In this document: positions 1 to 5,550 of the stretch, piece by piece
How the letters are laid out: every line of letters begins with the position of its first letter
How positions within the stretch are numbered: position 1 is the first letter of the stretch
Source of the DNA: Candidatus Hydrogenedens sp.
GTDB taxonomy: Bacteria; Hydrogenedentota; Hydrogenedentia; Hydrogenedentales; Hydrogenedentaceae
Length of the DNA stretch: 10,000 nt
NCBI GenBank assembly: GCA_020216745.1
Contig: JAIWNQ010000085.1
Location: forward strand, 1 to 10,000
Reading direction: 5' to 3'
Notes under the pieces: generated by a model
The model's input: only the letters and a program-made list of their open reading frames with translations
The model's database searches: none
What the model was told of the DNA's origin: nothing
Translations under genes and position numbers: made by a program

Positions 1-1076
1 CTATTCCAGCGGATGAAAATGATGAAAATATAGAAAAGACTATAATTGAAGAACAAAAATCTGAAGAAACACCAACCCCGTCTGACTTGTCTGTCCCGTC
101 CGACTTGTCCGCTTCATCCGTCCCGTCTACTCCGTCCGCTTCGTCCGACTTGTCTGATTCGTCTGACTTGTCCGCTTCATCCGTCCCGTCTACTCCCTCC
201 GATTCGTCCGACTTGTCTGATTCGTCTGACTTGTCCGCTTCATCCGTCCCGTCTACTCCGTCCGCTTCGTCCGACTTGTCCGACTTGTCCGACTTGTCCG
301 CCCCGTCCGACATCAATTCACTATTAGAAAATATCACTCAGCTTCCCAACGAAGCCATTAAAGCCCTTATTCAAGACACCCTAAAGGCTATAATAGAGGG
401 AACCCCTGAAACCGCAAAAATTAAGGCAATCGAACTTGCTACAGAAATGGCAAAATTAGAAGTAGACAAAGCAAAGACAGATTTACGCCGAACTGAATTT
501 CAACTTGACACAATAAACTCAGAGATAACTCAAGTGCAGGAGCAGATGAATATCTGCAAAACAGAAGTTGAAACAATAAAGATGGAAATGAAGGAACAAG
601 AAAGATTATTACAAAACACATTACAAGAAAAAAATCAAATAGAAAATAGGATAACAGACACTAAAAATAGCATTACAGAGATTGAGAAGAAAATAGCTGA
701 ATTAGAACACCAAAAAGAAACCGAACTTTTAAATCTTAAAAAATATGAAGAAGATGCTATAACAACAGAAAACACAATTCACGAATGCAATCAAAGTATC
801 CTCTTATTACAGGATTCAATCCAAGATTCCGAAAATCAAACAAGAACACTTCTGCAAAGAATGGAAACCCTCGAGTCTATAAAATATGAAAAAGAACAGC
901 AATTGAAATTACTTGAATATCAGATAAAAGAACGAGAATTAATTGTCGTTAAACTTGAAGAAACGATGAAAACATTAGACCCTATGTCCGCAAAATCGTT
1001 GAATAAAAATATAGACAATTCTTGCAATTGCAGACCAGAACAACAAGTAACAGATTTATTTTATGGCGAGGTATAA
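1..1076 (+). CDS. Ser/Asp/Pro-repeat coiled-coil protein, 5' partial
   Basis: The reading frame is open from base 3, so the true start lies left of the window; 357 codons are visible. In order they encode an acidic stretch (visible residues 1-27), a low-complexity Ser/Asp/Pro/Ala/Leu region with a 21-residue repeat (about 28-103), and about 220 residues rich in E, K, Q, I and L with heptad-like spacing, typical of a long alpha-helical coiled coil. The end is a short non-helical tail containing CNC and ending LFYGEV. I see no transmembrane segment in the visible part and no known enzymatic motif. The stop codon abuts the ftsA ATG with no gap, so translation is probably coupled. The position matches where ftsQ often sits, but this C-terminal part does not resemble FtsQ (no POTRA or beta domain). 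The family is not recognised. A role with FtsA at the envelope is inferred only from position. Confidence 0.85.
   Translation, partial: IPADENDENIEKTIIEEQKSEETPTPSDLSVPSDLSASSVPSTPSASSDLSDSSDLSASSVPSTPSDSSDLSDSSDLSASSVPSTPSASSDLSDLSDLSAPSDINSLLENITQLPNEAIKALIQDTLKAIIEGTPETAKIKAIELATEMAKLEVDKAKTDLRRTEFQLDTINSEITQVQEQMNICKTEVETIKMEMKEQERLLQNTLQEKNQIENRITDTKNSITEIEKKIAELEHQKETELLNLKKYEEDAITTENTIHECNQSILLLQDSIQDSENQTRTLLQRMETLESIKYEKEQQLKLLEYQIKERELIVVKLEETMKTLDPMSAKSLNKNIDNSCNCRPEQQVTDLFYGEV
83..311 (+). repeat. 63-bp in-frame tandem repeat (about 3 copies) in a C/T-rich tract
   Basis: Copies start at 102, 165 and 228. Each is 63 bp and encodes 21 residues: DLSASSVPSTPSASS followed by DLSDSS. 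The third copy degenerates at its end into repeated GACTTGTCC units (9 bp) that run to 311. Copies differ by only a few substitutions, such as TCT for TCC and GAT for GCT. The coding strand is strongly pyrimidine-biased and much richer in C than the surrounding AT-rich gene. The repeat length is a multiple of three, so a change in copy number keeps the frame. Confidence 0.9.
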
Positions 1077-2441
1077 ATGTTAAAACTGTTTCAGAAACCC
1101 ATACGTGTTATTGCTATTGATTTCGGTTCTAATGCTATCCGTGTGCTTATAGGTGAACAGAACAAAGAAGGTAGTATTGTAATACTTGGTTATGGCACCA
1201 GCCCAACAGAAAGTGCTATATCCAAAGGAATTATTCAAGATATAGATGCAACACGTCAGGCATTACATCATGCCATCAGTATGGCTTATCAAAAAAATAA
1301 TAAAGTTCCTCCAAAACTTATTTCTATAGGAATTAATACACCACGTGCTGAAACACAAACCAAGGAAGGAGTGGTTCGGTTAAAAAATGAGGAAATAACA
1401 GAAGAGCACATGTATCAAGCATTTGATATGGCTCAGCGAGAACTGAACAAGCACGAAAAGGAACTGATTACCTCTGTTACTTCATACGAGTGGTATATCG
1501 ATAATATTGGTGTTTCTCAACCACTTGGAATGAAAGCGAATCAATTAAAAATTCGATTACATGCTACGCTGATTCCAAAAGTTATTATTGAAAACATTCG
1601 AAATTGTATAGAGAGTGTATTAACCCCGACCCACTCCGTAATTGACCACTTCATCTATAGTCCTATTGCAACAGCGTTAGGTTCTTTAACCCCCGAAGAA
1701 TTTGAACTCGGCGCATTAATAATTGACCTCGGAAAAACGACGACAAACATGGCTGTTTTTTCAGAACATAAACTATTGTATGCATCTACCTTCGACTTCG
1801 GAACTATTTTCTTAACTCGCGATGTTACCGCCTTATTAAAGGTGACTTTTGATGAAGCAAACAAATTGATATATGATTACGGCATCTCAAGTGAATTGAT
1901 AAACAACCCAAACATCGCATCACCTGCTGTTTCTGAATTAAAAAATATCTCAGGCTCAACTTTATCCTTATCCAGTGAAAGAAAAAACAATCCCGTTCAC
2001 TTACAAAGTGCCTTGGATGGTTTCAGTCGGAATATCCCCAAAATGGAATTAGAAGGTGTCATATTTGCACGTGCACAAGAAATGGTTCATACCTTAAAAC
2101 AAGAAATAGATATTAAAAAACTGGAAAATACATTTATTGGAGGTGTCGTCTTAGCAGGTGGTGGAGCCCAATTAAAAAACTTTGATATCCTTGTAAAAAA
2201 ATGTTTTAATACACCTGTGCGTATTGCACGTCCATTAGGAATACAAAATATTCCACAATCTATCAATAATTCTGAGTTTGCAACTGTTGTTGGTATCCTA
2301 AAGCATGGATTTACTCAATATAACGCCATCCAGAAGGGGACAGTCTTCCAACATAAAAGAATTGCTAATCAATTTTTCCATTTTCTTACCTCCCCAAAAA
2401 AATTATTTACCTCAAAAAAGAAAAGGACTAATGCTTCGTAA
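1077..2441 (+). CDS. ftsA: Cell division protein FtsA (actin-like ATPase)
   Basis: FtsA is the actin-fold protein that tethers FtsZ filaments to the inner face of the cytoplasmic membrane. The 454 residues fit the family (about 420-470). Visible motifs are the phosphate-1 strand-loop VIAIDFGSNAIRVLIGE (11-27), SKGIIQDIDA (49-58), the 1C-domain segment with TPRAETQTKEGVVRL (88-102) and PLGMKANQL (149-157), phosphate-2 IIDLGKTTTNMAVF (215-228), adenosine-binding GGVVLAGGGAQL (355-366) and NSEFATVVGILKHG (398-411). The C-terminus (about 429-450) is aromatic then lysine-rich, a plausible membrane-targeting helix. Phosphate-2 is unusual: Lys220, Thr221 and Asn224 stand where Gly, Gly and Asp are common. 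GGCGAGG lies 5 nt before the ATG, which directly follows the upstream stop. PilM has the same fold but the 1C-domain and C-terminal signatures favour FtsA. No ftsZ follows in this window. Confidence 0.92.
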   Translation: MLKLFQKPIRVIAIDFGSNAIRVLIGEQNKEGSIVILGYGTSPTESAISKGIIQDIDATRQALHHAISMAYQKNNKVPPKLISIGINTPRAETQTKEGVVRLKNEEITEEHMYQAFDMAQRELNKHEKELITSVTSYEWYIDNIGVSQPLGMKANQLKIRLHATLIPKVIIENIRNCIESVLTPTHSVIDHFIYSPIATALGSLTPEEFELGALIIDLGKTTTNMAVFSEHKLLYASTFDFGTIFLTRDVTALLKVTFDEANKLIYDYGISSELINNPNIASPAVSELKNISGSTLSLSSERKNNPVHLQSALDGFSRNIPKMELEGVIFARAQEMVHTLKQEIDIKKLENTFIGGVVLAGGGAQLKNFDILVKKCFNTPVRIARPLGIQNIPQSINNSEFATVVGILKHGFTQYNAIQKGTVFQHKRIANQFFHFLTSPKKLFTSKKKRTNAS

Positions 2442-2459
2442 TTGTAACCGCATTAGTCC
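2425..2459. terminator. Hairpin overlapping the ftsA stop codon, possible terminator
   Basis: A perfect 10-bp inverted repeat, GGACTAATGC (2425-2434) and GCATTAGTCC (2450-2459), encloses a 15-nt loop containing the ftsA TAA (2439-2441). On the plus strand no T-run follows, so it is a poor canonical Rho-independent terminator for ftsA; it may instead protect the mRNA 3' end. On the minus strand the stem is followed by TTTTCTTTTTT, the classic terminator shape, but no minus-strand gene enters from the right here. Confidence 0.5.
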
Positions 2460-2522
2460 AAAGTAACAGAAGAAAAAGGAATTTATAATAAAGACCCAAT
2501 AATCCGTTTAAATGTTTCACTA

Positions 2523-2553
2523 TTGGATTAAAAACCAGATAAACTATTACAAT
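2523..2553 (+). promoter_or_regulatory. Possible hisS promoter in the ftsA-hisS gap
   Basis: The 178-bp gap upstream of hisS is AT-rich. TACAAT (2548-2553) is a 5/6 match to a -10 box. TTGGAT (2523-2528) could serve as the -35 box, but the 19-bp spacing is long. An inverted repeat CCAATA/TATTGG (2496-2501, 2521-2526) and a 10-bp palindrome GAAATATTTC (2570-2579) also lie in the gap. I see no T-box motif. The promoter call is weak because AT-rich DNA gives many such matches. Confidence 0.25.
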
Positions 2554-2619
2554 AAAGAATATTTGGAACGAAATATTTCAACTCATAATAAAACAGATTC
2601 TTAAAATCAGGAGTTCATA

Positions 2620-4062
2620 ATGCAGAAAAAGTTTATAGAACCAAGATTGTTAAAAGGTTTTCAAGATCACCTTCCTCCCAAAAGCTTTATCCGAAATAAA
2701 GTCAAGCAAGTAATAAGTAATGTCTATGAAAAATATGGTTTTTCATTCATTGAAACACCTGCAATTGAACTGAAAGAAATTCTACTCGGTCCTGGCGGTG
2801 AAAATATCAACAAAGAAATATTTTTTTTAGAAACCCCCGAGGGTGAAAAGTCAGCCCTTCGTTTTGACCATACAGTCCCATTTGCAAGAATAATAGCCCA
2901 ATACCCTGACATTATCAAGCTCCCATTCCGAAGGTATACTATCGGTTCTGTCTGGCGTGCTGATAAACCAGGGATAGGCAGGTATCGAGAGTTTGTTCAA
3001 ATGGATGTAGACATCGCAGGTACCCCAAATATATCTGCCGATGCAGAAATTGTGGCTGTCATGGTTGAAATTATGAAAACCCTGGGATTTAAAAATTTTC
3101 GTGTTCACATCAATAATAGAAAACTTATTGATGCCCTCCTTATTTTCAACAACATAATAAACGAAGAGACACAAAAACATGTTCTACGAGTTATCGATAA
3201 ACTTCAAAAGGTAGGTATAGATAATGTCCGCAAAGAATTAGGGCAGGGGAGAATTGACGAGTCCGGTGACCCTATAAAAGGTGTAGGATTATCTGAACCT
3301 GTAATTAACAAGATACTTAATTTCATAAATATCAAAGCTGAAACACGAAAAGAAATCCTTGTCCAATTAAAACAACAATTGCCTGAAAGTTCTGAAGCCC
3401 AGCATGCCATAGAAACCATGGAAGAATTAGATGAATACCTAACAGCACTGGATATCTCTGACAGGGAAGCCATATTTTCTCCATCTCTAACTCGTGGTTT
3501 GGATTACTATTCTGGACCCGTGTTCGAAATGATTCTCACAGATGCTCCCCACATAGGTTCTGTTATGGGTGGTGGTAGGTATGATACCTTGGTTTCACGT
3601 TTTACAGATAAACTTATCCCATGTACAGGTATGTCAATCGGGCTGGATAGATTAATTAGTGCAATGGAGGAACTAAATCTTTTTGAAAGGAATCTAACTC
3701 CGTATGATGTAATCATTACTCGCGTTGGGAAAGTTCCTATTCGTGAAGCATTAGCAATCGCAAAAGAACTACGAAATGCAGGATTCAGAGTATCCGTATA
3801 TCTCGGTAAAAAAACGAAAGAAACCTTAGGTGAACAATTATCTCATGCCAACCACTATAATATTCCCACAGCGATTATTTTAGGTGAAGATGAACTTAAA
3901 CGCGGAGAAGTTTGTATCAAAGATTTGTACTATGGCGAAAAAGCCCGTGAAAATATTAAAGATAGAGAGCAATACAGAGAAGCAGGAACTATAAGTCAGG
4001 TGACGATTCCCCGTGAGAAAATGATAGATACACTCCATTCTTTTTTATTACGAAATAAATAA
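2620..4062 (+). CDS. hisS: Histidyl-tRNA synthetase
   Basis: This cytoplasmic class II synthetase activates histidine with ATP and charges tRNA-His. The N-terminal KGFQDHLPP (12-20) and motif 1 region FSFIETPAIE (41-50) open the catalytic core. They are followed by ALRFDHTVPFAR (79-90), motif 2 FRRYTIGSVWRADKPGIGR to YREFVQMDVDIAGT (103-135), the histidine-specific RGLDYYSG (292-299), GGGRYDTLVSRF (317-328) and motif 3 GMSIGLDRL (337-345). Residues from about 361 form the anticodon-binding domain, starting YDVIITRVG. At 480 residues it is longer than the roughly 420-residue E. coli enzyme, with an enlarged region at about 160-290, and resembles the longer HisRS subtype shared by some bacteria and eukaryotes. 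AGGAG (2609-2613) lies 6 nt before the ATG and supports this start. The gene converges with the downstream pilin genes, with 59 bp between stop codons. Confidence 0.97.
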   Translation: MQKKFIEPRLLKGFQDHLPPKSFIRNKVKQVISNVYEKYGFSFIETPAIELKEILLGPGGENINKEIFFLETPEGEKSALRFDHTVPFARIIAQYPDIIKLPFRRYTIGSVWRADKPGIGRYREFVQMDVDIAGTPNISADAEIVAVMVEIMKTLGFKNFRVHINNRKLIDALLIFNNIINEETQKHVLRVIDKLQKVGIDNVRKELGQGRIDESGDPIKGVGLSEPVINKILNFINIKAETRKEILVQLKQQLPESSEAQHAIETMEELDEYLTALDISDREAIFSPSLTRGLDYYSGPVFEMILTDAPHIGSVMGGGRYDTLVSRFTDKLIPCTGMSIGLDRLISAMEELNLFERNLTPYDVIITRVGKVPIREALAIAKELRNAGFRVSVYLGKKTKETLGEQLSHANHYNIPTAIILGEDELKRGEVCIKDLYYGEKARENIKDREQYREAGTISQVTIPREKMIDTLHSFLLRNK

Positions 4063-4121
4063 AAACACTCATTACTCTCTCAACAAATTTAGTCACGCTC
4101 TCTTGTTCAAAAGGTACTTTA

Positions 4122-4601
4122 TTAGTTGGGTGGGTCTCCAATAACAGGGTCACTATCCGAAGGCAATTGAGTCTCATTATATCTTATAATGCCCGTGTGG
4201 TCTACCCTAAAATATCGATTTCCAGAATAACCCAACGTTTCAGGGGAAGCATAACAAACAAAACGAACATTCGTGGCTTCAGGCATCGAATAAACATAAC
4301 CCTGTCGAATACAACCTTCACTCCATGACTCATCTAAATACCTTGTTATTGGTGTCGTTGGCATCCCATTAACAAGACTATCAAAACTACCATAGGTATT
4401 ATGAGATGAATAAAATGATACTTGAGCTGTCGAAATTGCCCTTAAATTCCAAATAGTTGATGCTTCGTTGGCATGGATCCGTGAACGGATTAATGCGGGG
4501 ATGGTTATTGCTGCAAGCACAGAGATAATTAAAACGACAATACTAATTTCAATTAAGGTAAATCCAGCAATGACTCTTTTCTTTTTACATACCACACACA
4601 T
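4122..4601 (-). CDS. Type IV pilin-like protein (second of a tandem pair)
   Basis: The protein has a class III prepilin signal: a leader of 13 residues with a KKKR cluster, then G13/F14 as the prepilin peptidase site in GFTLIEISIVV, with Glu18 at mature position 5 and a hydrophobic helix to about residue 37. The mature form would be about 146 residues. The globular part ends with SGNRYFRVDHTGIIRYN (126-142) and GDPPN. It is clearly paralogous to the upstream pilin through matching RSR, NE, NL.AI, QGY, SGNRYF and DPP blocks. It has Cys97 and Cys116, a possible disulfide, where the paralog has a single Cys. The ATG at 4601 is the first usable start, but its Shine-Dalgarno is weak (GATGGG), suggesting lower expression than its neighbour. 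It may be a minor pilin or a type II secretion pseudopilin; no other assembly genes are visible. Confidence 0.88.
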   Translation of the reverse strand: MCVVCKKKRVIAGFTLIEISIVVLIISVLAAITIPALIRSRIHANEASTIWNLRAISTAQVSFYSSHNTYGSFDSLVNGMPTTPITRYLDESWSEGCIRQGYVYSMPEATNVRFVCYASPETLGYSGNRYFRVDHTGIIRYNETQLPSDSDPVIGDPPN

Positions 4602-4637
4602 TTTTTGTACCCATCATTTGTTTGCCTATTTATTACA

Positions 4638-4671
4638 GTATGATGGCGGTCACCGGGTTCCGCCATCATAC
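4638..4671 (-). promoter_or_regulatory. Strong hairpin between the two pilin genes
   Basis: A perfect 12-bp inverted repeat, GTATGATGGCGG (4638-4649) and CCGCCATCATAC (4660-4671), has a 10-nt loop. Read on the minus (transcribed) strand the loop is AACCCGGTGA. The stem is followed by TGTAATAAATAGG, with no T-run, so it is not a canonical intrinsic terminator. It lies between the stop of the first pilin and the start of the second, 36 nt before that start codon. Likely roles are a 3' mRNA stabiliser for the first pilin, partial read-through control, or a leader element for the second. Confidence 0.7.
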
Positions 4672-4685
4672 CTCAGCACCAACAC

Positions 4686-4705
4686 AACCCACTGATTAGC
4701 GGGTT
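4686..4705 (-). promoter_or_regulatory. Small hairpin downstream of the first pilin
   Basis: On the minus strand AACCC (4705-4701) and GGGTT (4690-4686) can form a 5-bp stem with a 10-nt loop, just after the first pilin's stop. The GGGTT arm could instead pair with the AACCC in the loop of the larger hairpin at 4638-4671. The stem is short, so this is a tentative call. Confidence 0.3.
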
Positions 4706-4721
4706 AATGGCTAAACTACGA

Positions 4722-5153
4722 TTATTGCTCTCCGATGGGCGGGTCACCAGCGCCAGCCTGTCCACCTGTATTGAAGCGGATTACACCACTGGCATCTGTA
4801 TAGAAATAACGATTACCACTTACCCCAGGTTCACTCGGGTCTGCATTGCAGGTAAAGTTATTCGGCCCTGGAGAAGCCAGAGTAAATTGATAACCTTGCT
4901 TAATGCCAGCCCAGTTTCCTTCTAAGAACGGAGGTGTTGCACCTGTAAGGTCTGCAAAATCACCCGTATAAGAACCATTTGCAGAGTTATAGGCTACTTC
5001 TGCACCAACAATGGCTTTTAAATTACTAATTGCTGCTGATTCATTGGATTGCAACCGTGAACGAAGCAGGTTGGGAATCGCAATCGCTGCGATAATAGCG
5101 ATGATTGCTACTACAATCATCAATTCGATAAGTGTAAAACCTTTGTTTTTCAT
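4722..5153 (-). CDS. Type IV pilin-like protein, probable major pilin
   Basis: The leader is short (MKNKG) and prepilin peptidase should cut at G5/F6 in GFTLIELMIVV, giving a mature protein of about 138 residues with Glu10 at mature position 5. The helix IVVAIIAIIAAIAIPNLL (13-30) is a near-consensus type IV pilin N-terminal helix. The globular domain has GSYTGDFADL (60-69), QGYQF (86-90), a single Cys102 and SGNRYFYTDASGVIRFN (112-128), and ends GDPPIGEQ. AAGGAG (5166-5161) lies 7 nt before the ATG, a strong site. The base composition is visibly more GC-rich than neighbouring genes, as expected for a highly expressed gene or one of different origin. It is first in a minus-strand pair with a paralog 120 bp downstream. 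It could build a type IV pilus or a type II secretion pseudopilus; the window does not decide which. Confidence 0.93.
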   Translation of the reverse strand: MKNKGFTLIELMIVVAIIAIIAAIAIPNLLRSRLQSNESAAISNLKAIVGAEVAYNSANGSYTGDFADLTGATPPFLEGNWAGIKQGYQFTLASPGPNNFTCNADPSEPGVSGNRYFYTDASGVIRFNTGGQAGAGDPPIGEQ

Positions 5154-5173
5154 AATACTTCTCCTTAATTTGG

Positions 5174-5192
5174 GTTTAATTTTTTGTTAAAC
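5174..5192 (-). repeat. Inverted repeat before the pilin ribosome-binding site
   Basis: GTTTAA (5174-5179) and TTAAAC (5187-5192) form a 6-bp inverted repeat with a 7-nt loop, 7 nt upstream of the AAGGAG site on the transcribed strand. In RNA it would be a weak AU-rich hairpin. Confidence 0.35.
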
Positions 5193-5200
5193 TTTTCTTA

Positions 5201-5223
5201 CCTTGATACCCGGGTTACCAAGG
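5201..5223 (-). promoter_or_regulatory. Leader hairpin of the first pilin gene
   Basis: On the minus strand CCTTGGTA (5223-5216) and TATCAAGG (5208-5201) form an 8-bp stem with one G-T wobble, closing the loop ACCCGGG. The whole 23-bp element is nearly palindromic. It lies 47 nt before the pilin start codon, inside the leader predicted from the -24/-12 promoter. It could act as an RNA structure or as a protein-binding operator. Confidence 0.5.
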
Positions 5224-5252
5224 CAAATTATTAAATTGTAGTTGTAATTGTA

Positions 5253-5270
5253 TAACAATTATTATGCCAA
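5253..5270 (-). promoter_or_regulatory. Sigma-54-like (-24/-12) promoter for the pilin genes
   Basis: The minus strand reads TTGGCATAATAATTGTTA. It matches the RpoN consensus TGGCAC-N5-TTGC in the invariant GG, in TTGGCA, in the exact 10-nt spacing from GG to the downstream G, and in TTG. The deviation at -12 is GT instead of GC. Transcription would start near 5243, giving a leader of about 90 nt. Pilin genes are classic sigma-54/PilR targets in several bacteria, which adds plausibility. A sigma-70 promoter in the same AT-rich stretch cannot be excluded. Confidence 0.45.
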
Positions 5271-5550
5271 GAAATAAAGGAATGGTAAAATATAAATAGT
5301 CTATCTTTAAATTATTAAATATCAATAAGATAAAAAAATAAATATAATTATTATTAATTTTGTAAATAAATATCGCCTGAAAAGAAATGACAAAAAATGT
5401 CACTTAAAAACAATTTTGGTATTTTTATTGTATGCCTCATATAAATTAGAAAACCTTTCCATCGATTTGCTATAAATTTAGAATTAGAAATAGATTTGGA
5501 ATAAGTTGAGTAAAGAATAGGAAGATTTAAATATTATTGTTTATATTCTA

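Larger units (their letters stand above)
5154..5550. other. AT-rich intergenic region between trkH and the pilin genes
   Basis: This gap of about 400 bp carries no convincing gene. Its proximal part holds the pilin ribosome-binding site, two inverted repeats and a sigma-54-like promoter on the minus strand. Farther upstream is the small inverted repeat TGACA-AAAAA-TGTCA (5388-5402). The remainder (5403-5550) is very AT-rich and I see no clear trkH terminator in it. Confidence 0.7.

Noticed and set aside
46..327. Plus-strand frame of 93 codons rich in Arg/Pro/Leu/Thr across the repeat
   Set aside because: It is open only because the 63-bp C/T-rich repeat lacks stops in several frames. The frame that continues into the long coiled coil is the supported one.
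1077..2441. PilM, because pilin genes are nearby
   Set aside because: The 1C-domain signature, length, charged C-terminal tail and closing motifs fit FtsA better. The pilin genes are in a separate, opposite-strand unit and no pilNOPQ follows.
2442..2619. T-box riboswitch upstream of hisS
   Set aside because: No AGGGTGGNACCGCG-like antiterminator sequence and no terminator with a T-run are present; only short AT-rich inverted repeats are seen.
4063..4121. Bidirectional terminator between convergent hisS and pilin genes
   Set aside because: No stem-loop of convincing length is visible in this 59-bp gap.
4638..4671. Canonical intrinsic terminator between the pilins, or an integron attC/IS end
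   Set aside because: No T-run follows the stem on either strand, and there is no integrase, transposase or flanking direct repeat nearby.
5215..5403. Minus-strand 62-codon hydrophobic frame in the pilin upstream region
   Set aside because: It has a GTG start without a Shine-Dalgarno and a composition (I, F, Y, N, L) expected from very AT-rich DNA. It also overlaps the putative promoter and leader hairpin.
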